From an endosymbiont of Lamellibrachia barhami (GTDB lineage: Bacteria; Pseudomonadota; Gammaproteobacteria; Chromatiales; Chromatiaceae), in assembly GCF_011947365.2 (NCBI RefSeq), contig NZ_JAAVSH020000001.1, positions 857,586 to 921,585 on the forward strand: a DNA stretch of 64,000 bases, given 5' to 3'. The notes under the pieces are model-generated. The model ran no database searches. It worked only from the letters and a program-made list of their open reading frames with translations, and was not told the origin of the DNA. Each line of letters begins with the position of its first letter. Position 1 is the first letter of the stretch. Both the position numbers and the translations under genes were made by a program. Below, piece by piece: positions 36,961 through 45,283 of the stretch.

Positions 36961-37318
36961 AACTTGTATAATATCGTTGTGCGGGATTTGGTCGGATAGA
37001 GTTGGTCAATAGGCCGATAGCCTGGAGTTTGGGGTATCGTTCCTATATTGGAGTGTCTGATTGATGGTATGCGTGTTTCCTCCTTTTGGGGTTGAATGAT
37101 CGTGTAAAAGCATATTCCAAGCCTATGCCAGAGAATGCGAAGAAACACTGATATTATAACGAACAACAATATTTATTCTGCATTTCGATGTGAAATAATT
37201 AATTCATATTTGCTTTGTATCTCTTCGCGGCGATTGTTTCAGGACACGACATTGAGGCATTTTTCGATCATGGCCTCTAATTCGCCTATGGTTGGTATTA
37301 GTAAAGGTAATCAGAAAG
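36961..37318. other. Divergent spacer between rpfC and the ACP gene
   Basis: A 358-base AT-rich region that must hold the promoters of rpfC (minus) and the ACP-ketosynthase pair (plus). No protein-coding frame is convincing. I saw no clear operator or strong -35/-10 pair, only several A/T-rich stretches such as the one near 37150-37200. Confidence 0.4.
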
Positions 37319-37561
37319 ATGAGTCTGGATATTGAAACAGTCGTAATATCGGCGATCGCCACACAAAAGCAGCTGGATACAGCCAGCATCAAGCGTGAAT
37401 CACGTCTTCAGGATTTAGGTGTCTCATCACTGGACGCAATCACGATTGTCTATGAGGTCGAGGAGGCCTTCGACGTCGAGATACCTAATGCTGAACTTGA
37501 AAAACTGGAAACGGTTGGCGACATCGTGGACGGCATTGGCAGCCTGCTTGCGGATAAGTAA
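37319..37561 (+). CDS. Dedicated acyl carrier protein in the rpf locus
   Basis: An 80-residue acyl carrier protein: four-helix pattern, phosphopantetheine attachment Ser37 in LGVSSLDAITIVYEVEEAF. Ser replaces the Asp of the usual DSL motif, showing it is not the housekeeping AcpP. It starts at ATG 37319 and lies 5 bases before the ketosynthase gene. Together the two resemble the NodF/NodE pair that makes special unsaturated acyl chains in rhizobia. Placement beside rpfF suggests it carries the acyl chain for a DSF-type signal, which is inference. Confidence 0.85.
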   Translation: MSLDIETVVISAIATQKQLDTASIKRESRLQDLGVSSLDAITIVYEVEEAFDVEIPNAELEKLETVGDIVDGIGSLLADK

Positions 37562-37566
37562 GTCCT

Positions 37567-38775
37567 GTGGGCGAACGTATTGTTATTACCGGGTTGGGAT
37601 CTGTTTCCGCGCTTGGTGTGGGCGTTGAGCCGTTTCGCTCGGCATTGCTTGCGGGAACTGCCGGCATTCGTAATCTCGAAAAAATAGACTGCAGTGGTTT
37701 GCGGGTGGTCATTGGTGCTCAAGTACCTCATTTCAAGGCGGTCGATTTTCTCGACGAGGCGCTATTGCCCTATCTCGATCGTTTTTCACAGTTTGCCTTG
37801 ATTGCAACAAAAGAAGCCTTGACTGATTCTGGGTTAACGGCCGGGCAATATGAGAATGCTGCTGCGATTATCGGTACTGGTTGCGGCGGAAAGGAGACGG
37901 ATGAGACCACTTATTCCCAGCTCTATCGTGATGGGCGATCACGTGTACATCCACTGACGATACCAAAAGGAATGCCGAGTGCGGCAGCAAGCCAAGTCAG
38001 TCTGCAAATGAAGATCAAAGGGCCGGTGTTTTCCGTAACGAGCGCCTGTTCCTCGTCCGGACATGCCATTGCTCAGGCAGCGTTGATGATACGGCATGGT
38101 TTGGTTGACGTTGCAATCGCGGGTGGCACCGATGCGCCATTCACCTGTGGACTGTTAAAGTCCTGGGATATGCTGCGGGTGCTGTCAAAGGATACATGCA
38201 GGCCATTTTCCAAGGACAGATCCGGCATGGTGCTCGGGGAAGGGGCAGGTATCCTTGTTCTTGAATCAGAACGTCACGCCAAGGCAAGGGGTGCAGACAT
38301 CTATGCTGAATTAGCGGGTTTCGGCATGTCATCGGATGCGGGGCATATTACTGATCCTTCAGTGGATGGCGCGGCAAGAACCATCGGGTTGTGCCTGCAG
38401 GATGCGCAATTGAGTCCGGCGGATGTGCAATACATCAATGCCCACGGCACCGCGACACAGGCAAATGATGTTACTGAAACGGCTGCAATCAGAAAGGTCT
38501 TCAAGGAAAACGCCGCTTCTTTGGCAGTGAGTTCAACGAAATCGATGCATGGACATGCGTTGGGTGCTGCGGGTGGGCTTGAACTGGTGGCGACGGTATT
38601 GTCTGTGAAGGAAGGGTTCATACCGCCAACAGTGAATTTTACTGAAGCGGGTGATGGATGTGATCTGGATTATGTGCCCAATGAAGTGAGGTTTGGGTCC
38701 ATTGATGTAGCACTCAGTAACTCTTTCGCTTTTGGTGGGTTGAACGCGGTGCTTGCCGTGCGTGCCTTTCAGTAA
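37567..38775 (+). CDS. FabF/NodE-like beta-ketoacyl-ACP synthase
   Basis: A 402-residue condensing enzyme of the KAS II (FabF) group. The catalytic triad is complete: Cys161 in VTSACSSSGHA, His293 in NAHGTATQAND, and Lys325/His330 in STKSMHGHALGAAGG; the C-terminal SNSFAFGGLNAVL is also intact. It therefore should be active. GTG start at 37567, 5 bases after the ACP stop. A second FabF-like enzyme coupled to its own ACP and next to DSF synthase points to custom acyl elongation for signalling. The closest functional precedents I can name are NodE and FabF. Confidence 0.9.
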   Translation: MGERIVITGLGSVSALGVGVEPFRSALLAGTAGIRNLEKIDCSGLRVVIGAQVPHFKAVDFLDEALLPYLDRFSQFALIATKEALTDSGLTAGQYENAAAIIGTGCGGKETDETTYSQLYRDGRSRVHPLTIPKGMPSAAASQVSLQMKIKGPVFSVTSACSSSGHAIAQAALMIRHGLVDVAIAGGTDAPFTCGLLKSWDMLRVLSKDTCRPFSKDRSGMVLGEGAGILVLESERHAKARGADIYAELAGFGMSSDAGHITDPSVDGAARTIGLCLQDAQLSPADVQYINAHGTATQANDVTETAAIRKVFKENAASLAVSSTKSMHGHALGAAGGLELVATVLSVKEGFIPPTVNFTEAGDGCDLDYVPNEVRFGSIDVALSNSFAFGGLNAVLAVRAFQ

Positions 38776-38794
38776 CAAAGGATGCAGGCGCATC

Positions 38795-39844
38795 TCAGGT
38801 CTTCTTGAAGAGAAACTGGCCATTGCCGAATACTTCACCCTCCATCGGGGCAAAGCAGGCTTTGCAGAGGGAGAAGTAGTCGTTCCAGTACTGGATATCG
38901 TCCGTTGAAAGCTCATCTTGGCTGACGTTATCCATGTTACTCCAGAAACGTTCGTGCCACTGATTCAGCGTGCGCCAGTAGTTCATCCCATTGACAAACC
39001 AGCCCTGTTCCAGGGAGAAACCACTTTCTTGTTTGGCAATCAGGTCGTAAGGCCAGATTCTCCCCCCTGGAAAATAGTCTCCAACCAGTGTTTTTTCGGG
39101 GGTGAGAAAACGGGGGATAGGGATGCGGGAAACAATCAGATGGTGGAACGCGTAGCCGCCAGGTTTGGTTAAAATTGCTGTTTTTTTAAATAATTCCGCG
39201 AGGTTTCTCGCATGTTCAAGAACACCAATGGAAAAAACCTTGTCAAATTTTCCAATCCCAAGCGTCTCTTTGGTGAGATCTGCGAAATCACCCGTGATGA
39301 GTTTGAAGCGTTTTGATGAGAGGGGATGTGCCGGATTGTTTCTTGCTCTGTTGATGTAACTGCTCTGTGTTGCGCTGGCTGTGATCGAAGTAATCTGAAG
39401 TTGCGGATAGTTTTCTATTAGATAGCGCTCGAAAGAGCCGAAGCCACAGCCGATGTTCAGAATCTGTTCATCACCCTGGAGTCTTGCTCGTTTGCAGATG
39501 GTTTTGAATTTATTTCTCTGCGCCTCTTCCAGTGATATTTCTATCGTCGCGGCTGTAGCACCGTTTTCGCTGTAGAACGCCATGGAATAGGCCAGGTATT
39601 CGCTATCCAGAAAACTGCGAAAAAAAGCCTCTGGCGCGTCGTAATGCTGTGCCATCAGATGACTTGTAGTTTCCCACATGGGGCCGTGAGAGGCGATTTG
39701 GATTAATTTATCGGAGAGTTTTTCCGGATGCTCCAACTGTTCCTGATACTCACGGGTAAAGAAACGGTTGAGTCTTTTTTCTGTCAGTTTCAGCGCGTCC
39801 GAGCCAAATGGCTGAACCTTTGGGTCAATCTGTCGTTTTGGCAT
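38795..39844 (-). CDS. Cyclopropane-fatty-acid-synthase-like SAM methyltransferase
   Basis: A 349-residue class I methyltransferase of the CFA/CmaA group. Recognisable in order: HYDAPEAFFRSFLDSEYLAYSMAFY region, LEEAQRNKFKTICKRARLQ, SAM motif I ILNIGCGFGSFERYL, FDKVFSIGVLEHARN, and the C-terminal aromatic region WRTLNQWHERFW. Characterised relatives methylate or cyclopropanate unsaturated acyl chains. It sits inside the rpf cluster, convergent with the ketosynthase gene and 18 bases behind the kinase-less receptor on its own strand. It could modify the signal or membrane lipids; substrate is not decided by sequence. Confidence 0.82.
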   Translation of the reverse strand: MPKRQIDPKVQPFGSDALKLTEKRLNRFFTREYQEQLEHPEKLSDKLIQIASHGPMWETTSHLMAQHYDAPEAFFRSFLDSEYLAYSMAFYSENGATAATIEISLEEAQRNKFKTICKRARLQGDEQILNIGCGFGSFERYLIENYPQLQITSITASATQSSYINRARNNPAHPLSSKRFKLITGDFADLTKETLGIGKFDKVFSIGVLEHARNLAELFKKTAILTKPGGYAFHHLIVSRIPIPRFLTPEKTLVGDYFPGGRIWPYDLIAKQESGFSLEQGWFVNGMNYWRTLNQWHERFWSNMDNVSQDELSTDDIQYWNDYFSLCKACFAPMEGEVFGNGQFLFKKT

Positions 39845-39862
39845 TAATCAGCGGCCGAAAGA

Positions 39863-41821
39863 TTAGCTGAGATAGGAGCTGGTTTCATCGTCCTTGGAGA
39901 GAAACTGCATGAGTGCGTCACTGGTGCGGGTGAAGGTGGCGCGCATCTCCTGCAGGATGTTGGCTCCATGAGCATCGAATTCGGAAGAATGTATACGTGA
40001 TGCGCTGAGGCTGTATTCATAGAGGGCGAATGCCCCTAAGTGTCCTGCGCTGTCCACGAACAGATGAGCGAGGTCTTTAAAGAGTTCACTGTCGTTATCG
40101 GCAAGGGCCTGATCCATCTGTTGCAGGGTTCTTTCGCTATCGAGAGTGAAGGTTGTAATCAGATTGGAGATGAACTGCGGATCGTTCCCGAGTATTTCGA
40201 GATTTTTCAGAACGCTGACATCCAGTGTGTCGGCGTTATGGAAACGGGTGGTGACACCGCCTTCAAGTATTGCAGTTGCACTTTCTCTGTTTTTTTCCTG
40301 ATCGGACGAGATAACCGCAGTGACTGTTTTAACCAACTCGTTTTGTTGAATGGGTTTGAAGATGCAGGCATCGGCTTCTGCGCTTTCGCACTCCCTGATT
40401 GTTGCGGGGGAGTTCTCGTCTGTTATCACTACAAACGGCATCCATCTGCGCATGGAGTGGGTGAAATGGTGGAGTTTGATGACCTGAATGCCGCTCATGA
40501 CCGGCATGGAGAGATTGACAATCGCCAGGTCGAAATGGTGGCTCTCGAGCGCATCCAGCGCCTGTTCTCCATTTTCGACTGCGTAGACCCGATGGCCCTC
40601 CTGTTTCAACGCGCGTTCGATGCTGCTCCGGTCGACAGGATTATTTTCGGCAACCAGGATCTCTTGCGGTGGGAGAGAGGAGGCTTTGAGGTTAAGACGG
40701 CTGATCAGGCTGACAACGCTCTTTTCACTATCCTGAATCTCTGGGTTGGCACGCAGGGCTGCGAACAGAATGGATTTGTTGAGTGGTGTCTCAAGGATCT
40801 GTGAATAGCCGGCCTGGAGAAGTTGTTGGCGATATTGCTCAGGCTGTTTTGGGCCAAGGAAAAACAGGGAAGTATTGGCCAGCGCTGGCTCTTCGGAAAT
40901 GGCCGCAGCGATCTGTAGCGGATCCAATTCCAACTGACGCTGATCCACCAACAGGATATCAAAGGGTTGAACGCCCTGGGTGTCGGCGTTCACCATCAAT
41001 CGGTTGAAGGCCTGCATGCTGTTCTGACTCGTCTCGAACGCATGATTCCAGTCATTGAGATAGGTACTGAGGCGCTCCGCATTGGTCAGATTCCTGGAAA
41101 GCAGTAGTACCTTGCGATTTTCGCTGTGTGCACTTGACTCGGCTTCTGGTGTGGATTCTGCGTAAAGGGATGCAAGATCTGCAGTGTTCTGGGCACTCTC
41201 CATGCCTATATCTTGCGGAGTCTCCGGAAGTACTTCTTTCGTGGTGATCTCTGCAGAATCCAATGGATCCCAACTATCGCTTCCCACAGACTTAATGATG
41301 GATGCAAGGTAGAGAGAGATGCCGGTTATTCCAGCTAAGGCGCCTATTCCCTGTATTAAATGCTGAGACCAGAAGCTGCTCGTAATCAGTACGGCACCGA
41401 GGCCGAGAATAGTGGCCGAGAGGGTGGAGTAGAGATAGGAGGCGCCAAACCGAAATCCATTGCTGCTGATGAGCAGTGGATAGAGAAATAGCAGAAACAG
41501 ACCATTTTTGCCGCTGAAAAAAGTGAGGCAGGAGAGAAAGGCAACATCGGCAATGATGCCGGCAATCCGCCGGGAAGACGAGGGGTGTGGGTCGTTAATA
41601 ATAAAGAGCAACATGGAGGCGGCAAAAACAACGTAACCAGTCGCAAGGATCAACGGTGGAGATAGTTCGGAGCCGGTGTGGTTGAGGTAGGTCTGAATAA
41701 CCAGCCAGGAAAAAAGCGGTAGGGCGACCAGCAGGCGAATGCCTGAATGCTCGATTTCAAAATCGGGGAACTGATTGAAACAGAAAGGACGTTTGCTGTG
41801 GAATGTGGGCTGATTTCGCAT
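39863..41821 (-). CDS. RpfC-like receptor lacking the kinase core (receiver and HPt only)
   Basis: A 652-residue paralogue of the RpfC at 34399. The five-helix input domain (about residues 25-178) keeps the NGFRFG stretch. There is no HisKA or HATPase; a linker (about 180-235) leads directly to a degenerate receiver-like domain (about 237-360), a second receiver (about 386-505) whose phosphoacceptor Asp is replaced by Asn436 (AIVNLSMP), and an HPt-like domain with His586 kept but the KG of the motif replaced (AHLFVDSAGHLG). It cannot be a kinase. Plausible roles are DSF decoy, signal scaffold or modulator of RpfC/RpfG. Confidence 0.88.
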   Translation of the reverse strand: MRNQPTFHSKRPFCFNQFPDFEIEHSGIRLLVALPLFSWLVIQTYLNHTGSELSPPLILATGYVVFAASMLLFIINDPHPSSSRRIAGIIADVAFLSCLTFFSGKNGLFLLFLYPLLISSNGFRFGASYLYSTLSATILGLGAVLITSSFWSQHLIQGIGALAGITGISLYLASIIKSVGSDSWDPLDSAEITTKEVLPETPQDIGMESAQNTADLASLYAESTPEAESSAHSENRKVLLLSRNLTNAERLSTYLNDWNHAFETSQNSMQAFNRLMVNADTQGVQPFDILLVDQRQLELDPLQIAAAISEEPALANTSLFFLGPKQPEQYRQQLLQAGYSQILETPLNKSILFAALRANPEIQDSEKSVVSLISRLNLKASSLPPQEILVAENNPVDRSSIERALKQEGHRVYAVENGEQALDALESHHFDLAIVNLSMPVMSGIQVIKLHHFTHSMRRWMPFVVITDENSPATIRECESAEADACIFKPIQQNELVKTVTAVISSDQEKNRESATAILEGGVTTRFHNADTLDVSVLKNLEILGNDPQFISNLITTFTLDSERTLQQMDQALADNDSELFKDLAHLFVDSAGHLGAFALYEYSLSASRIHSSEFDAHGANILQEMRATFTRTSDALMQFLSKDDETSSYLS

Positions 41822-42052
41822 ATTGCTTTCCTTGGCATTAAGGAGCTGCTGAACGAAGTATGGACGGCAGTCTTGTGGCCCAAAAAACGGTCGGGAGCCG
41901 TTTCTCTTGCCACCCTCGAAGGGGTGAGGTGCATGGAATCGTTGAAGAAAATCCCCTCTGCGGCGTTGAAAATTTTGGCAATTGGCCGCCTATTGCCCGC
42001 ATTTTCCGCCTCGCATAGTAAAATTCTATTTCACAATTCTGCACACACAGAT

Positions 42053-43126
42053 TCATTCAGAGGCTCCTGAGCCTGTGGCCTGTTTCGGAGCATCGTCGAG
42101 TGATTTGTGAATCTCGATGATTCTCCCAAAGCGTGCGAGAAATGCTCCCAGACAGTCTGGGTCGAAATGGCGGCCTTTCTCCTGCTTCAGATAGGCCAAT
42201 GCTTCGTTTATGCTCCATGCCTGCTTATAAGGTCTTTCCGAAATCAAGGCATCGAAAACATCGGCAACAGCTACGATGCGCGCCTCTATTGGGATTCTAT
42301 CTCCTTTTTTTCCGTGTGGATAGCCGCTGCCATCAAAGTGCTCATGGTGATGGAGGGCGATAATCGCGCCCATCTGCAGATATTTGGAAGGGCTCTCACG
42401 TAAGATGTCATGTCCTGCCTGTGAGTGGCCCTGCATAATTTGCCACTCATCGGCTGCCAGGGCGCCTGTCTTCCGCAGGATCGCGTCCGGGATGGCGATT
42501 TTTCCGATATCGTGCATGGGGGCGGCGTGCCTGATCAGATGGCACTCACCTTTGGACATGCCGATCTCTTCGGCAATGATCTCGCTGTATTGAGACATTC
42601 TCAGTACATGATTCCCGGTTTCCTGATCGCGGAACTCCCCTGCTTTCGCCAAGCGCAGGAGAGTCTCCTGCTCGCGCAGATGCAACTCCTCGGTGGTATC
42701 CCTGATCTCACGTTCCAGCCAGGAGGCACGGTCCTTGATAATCTGCTGTTGACGACGAATCGTCAGCAGATTGTGGCACCTGGCCCTGCATTCGGTATGG
42801 TCAATCGGTTTTGTCAGGAAATCGGTTGCGCCTGACTCGAGTGCGCGGTATCGCACCGACTTATCCTCGACACAAGTGATGATCACAACGGGGATATCGC
42901 TGCAGGAGGGGATTTTTCTCAGCCATTGGATAAACTCCACGCCATCCATCTGCGGCATTTTGAAATCGGTAATGACAAGATCGAACTGGTTGTGTTTGGC
43001 CCACTCCAGCGCAGAGACCGGGTTGGCAAAGGATTGCGTGGTGACGTCCGGTTCGATTGAACGGGTGAGCTCCTCCAGTATCATCCGGCTGATGGATTGA
43101 TCATCGATGATGAGAACTTGGAGCAT
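42053..43126 (-). CDS. rpfG: RpfG-type response regulator (REC-HD-GYP, c-di-GMP phosphodiesterase)
   Basis: A 357-residue response regulator: an N-terminal receiver with phosphoacceptor Asp54 (VITDFKMPQMDG) and a C-terminal HD-GYP domain with HD at 205-206 (MHDIGKIAIP) and the family signature HHEHFDGSGYP (about 260-270). HD-GYP proteins degrade c-di-GMP; in Xanthomonas RpfG is the target of RpfC. All catalytic features are present. It stands about 230 bases upstream of the kinase-less receptor gene on the same strand, so the two may be co-transcribed. Confidence 0.93.
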   Translation of the reverse strand: MLQVLIIDDQSISRMILEELTRSIEPDVTTQSFANPVSALEWAKHNQFDLVITDFKMPQMDGVEFIQWLRKIPSCSDIPVVIITCVEDKSVRYRALESGATDFLTKPIDHTECRARCHNLLTIRRQQQIIKDRASWLEREIRDTTEELHLREQETLLRLAKAGEFRDQETGNHVLRMSQYSEIIAEEIGMSKGECHLIRHAAPMHDIGKIAIPDAILRKTGALAADEWQIMQGHSQAGHDILRESPSKYLQMGAIIALHHHEHFDGSGYPHGKKGDRIPIEARIVAVADVFDALISERPYKQAWSINEALAYLKQEKGRHFDPDCLGAFLARFGRIIEIHKSLDDAPKQATGSGASE

Positions 43127-43415
43127 CGCTTAGTCTAACCTCATTGCCAACTCATTGAAAAGTAGTGTAAACCCAACTTTACCTGATGAGCAGTTTCAGG
43201 CAATACCCTAGCAGAATTAAAATCACAAATCAGGTGTTGCCCATGCGACCATTTCATGATCAAACAACAATACTGTGGATTTCTGTAAATGGAAGCCTGG
43301 GGTCAGGATAAACCCCACTCGAAACAAAAAATAGCATTTGCTTGCAGGAACAGGTGGATGACCTCATATTTCTATTATTTTACAATGCCTTAGATTAAGT
43401 TTTTTGTCGTAATGC

Positions 43416-44222
43416 TCAATTAATATCGTCTGCCAGCGTTTTTTCCAGATAACGCTTGAGAATGATGGGTTCGAAAGGTTTATCGCAGATGGCGGAAACG
43501 CCTGATTGCTGCACGGCAGCAAGACGGCTTTGGTTAGACTCGCTCGTGATCATCAATATGGGCATGGTCGGCTGTAAGCTGTTGTTTCGGATATAGTCGA
43601 TAAACTCCTGCCCATTCATCTCCGGCATATTGTAGTCGGTGATGACGAGGTCAAAATAGTGGTCATTGACCAGTTGTGCCCCCTCGGAGCCATTTTTCGC
43701 CTCGGTGATCTGCTCCATGCCCATGGCTTCCAGCAGTCTGCGAATATGGTTTCGCGCCATCTGGCTGTCATCCACCACTAAAATTCTTAATGATTCGGTA
43801 TCGATATTGTCGAGATGGATTTCGGGTGTTTCGATATAGTCTACAGTGGATTTCAAGGCAATCTTCAGGTCATCTTCCGAAAAGGGTTTGGGAAGAATGG
43901 CGATTGCGCCTGCTTGGCGAATCGGATCCAGAAAGCGGAACCGGGTTTCGCTTGAGATCAGGATATAGGCTGTATCCACGAGTAGCGGTTCGTTACGCAT
44001 CGTAATGACCAGGTCGGTCCCGGTCATATCGGGCAGGTAGAGTGTGCTGATAACCAGGTCTGGCGGGGTGCGGCGCATGGCCTCCAGTGCTGCTTCACCG
44101 GATTCCAAGATTTCAATCTTGGAGATGCCCAAGTCAGAGAGATAGCCATCGATGATATGCCTCTGAGTCAACGAAGGCTCGACCAGAATGACGCTGAGGT
44201 CACTTAACTCCAATTGGTTCAT
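43416..44222 (-). CDS. Tandem receiver protein (first domain degenerate)
   Basis: A 268-residue protein made of two CheY-like receivers and nothing else. In the first (about residues 8-125) the phosphoacceptor is Thr60 (VISTLYLPDMTG), so it cannot be phosphorylated normally. The second (about 145-265) is canonical with the acidic pair in VVDDS, Asp196 in VITDYNMP and Lys in CDKPF. ATG 44222 is preferred (AGGA 7 bases upstream); a TTG at 44243 is the alternative. It probably relays or buffers phosphate in the neighbouring RpfC/RpfG pathway or in chemotaxis, by inference. Confidence 0.85.
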   Translation of the reverse strand: MNQLELSDLSVILVEPSLTQRHIIDGYLSDLGISKIEILESGEAALEAMRRTPPDLVISTLYLPDMTGTDLVITMRNEPLLVDTAYILISSETRFRFLDPIRQAGAIAILPKPFSEDDLKIALKSTVDYIETPEIHLDNIDTESLRILVVDDSQMARNHIRRLLEAMGMEQITEAKNGSEGAQLVNDHYFDLVITDYNMPEMNGQEFIDYIRNNSLQPTMPILMITSESNQSRLAAVQQSGVSAICDKPFEPIILKRYLEKTLADDIN

Positions 44223-44418
44223 GTGAAATCCTGTTGCAGTCAAATTTGTAGTAAACGGCCAGATGATCGAGGTTGAAACGGAGTAATCGGTTTTTTCAGG
44301 CGATAATATAAGGCACAGTGAAGCGTTCTCAGCTTGGCACCCTTCGTCTACCCTCGTAGAATCGATCGACTAGCTGGGTATCGGCATCAAGCCGGATTTC
44401 TTTAGGAGTGTTGTTGCA

Positions 44419-45273
44419 GTGAAACTGAGTGTAGGTGACTTCCGTACATGGGAGCACAAGTGCGTGACGCTGATGGGGATGTCAGGCGTTGGAAAGACGC
44501 GTCTGTCCAATATCCTGCGTGACAGTGACTGGTTTCACTATTCGGGAGATTACCGGATTGGCACCCATTATCTGGATGAGCCGATTCTCGATCATATCAA
44601 GGAGCAGGCGATGCAGGTGCCTGTGTTGCGGGATCTGCTTCGTTCCGACTCTATCTATATTCGCAATAATATCACTGTCGATCATCTCAAGCCGGTTTCG
44701 ATCTTTCTGGGTATGCTGGGTAATCCTGAGCTTGGCGGTATGCCGTTGGGTGAATTCAAACGGCGTCAGAATCTGCATCGCGAGGCGGAGATTGCGGCCA
44801 TGAGGGATGTGCCCGGATTTATCCGCAAGGCACAACGGATTTATGGGTATCGCCATTTCATCAACGATGTAGGGGGCAGTCTGTGTGAGTTGGACGAACC
44901 GGGCATCATCGAACTGCTCTCCGAGCATACGCTGATACTCTACATTCAGGCTTCGGAGCGTGATGAGACCGCGCTGATCGAGCGGGCTGTGCATGATCCC
45001 AAGCCACTCTACTATCGGGAGAACTTTCTTGATGAGCAGCTCGATCTCTACTTGCAGGAACAGGATCTGCCCTATGTGGCGATGATCGAACCCATTAAAT
45101 TCGTGCGCTGGGTCTTTCCCAAACTGTTTCGTAGCCGCATTCCCCGGTATGAGGCAATTGCACAGGATTATGGCTACACAGTAACCACTGACGAGCTTGC
45201 TCAGGTCCAGAATGTCGATGATTTTTTGGCCATGCTTGAAGGTGTGATTGAACGTAATTCACCAAGTGTTTGA
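44419..45273 (+). CDS. Conserved P-loop ATPase/kinase-like protein
   Basis: A 284-residue protein with Walker A GMSGVGKT (residues 20-27) near the N-terminus and the segments IGTHYLDEPILDHI and HFINDVGGSLCEL that look conserved. I know it only as an uncharacterised proteobacterial ATP-binding family. No membrane segment is seen. GTG start at 44419, with TAGGAG about 12 bases upstream. It is 10 bases upstream of the homoserine acyltransferase gene and probably shares its transcript; a metabolic link is not established. Confidence 0.75.
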   Translation: MKLSVGDFRTWEHKCVTLMGMSGVGKTRLSNILRDSDWFHYSGDYRIGTHYLDEPILDHIKEQAMQVPVLRDLLRSDSIYIRNNITVDHLKPVSIFLGMLGNPELGGMPLGEFKRRQNLHREAEIAAMRDVPGFIRKAQRIYGYRHFINDVGGSLCELDEPGIIELLSEHTLILYIQASERDETALIERAVHDPKPLYYRENFLDEQLDLYLQEQDLPYVAMIEPIKFVRWVFPKLFRSRIPRYEAIAQDYGYTVTTDELAQVQNVDDFLAMLEGVIERNSPSV

Positions 45274-45283
45274 GGAGTCCTTC

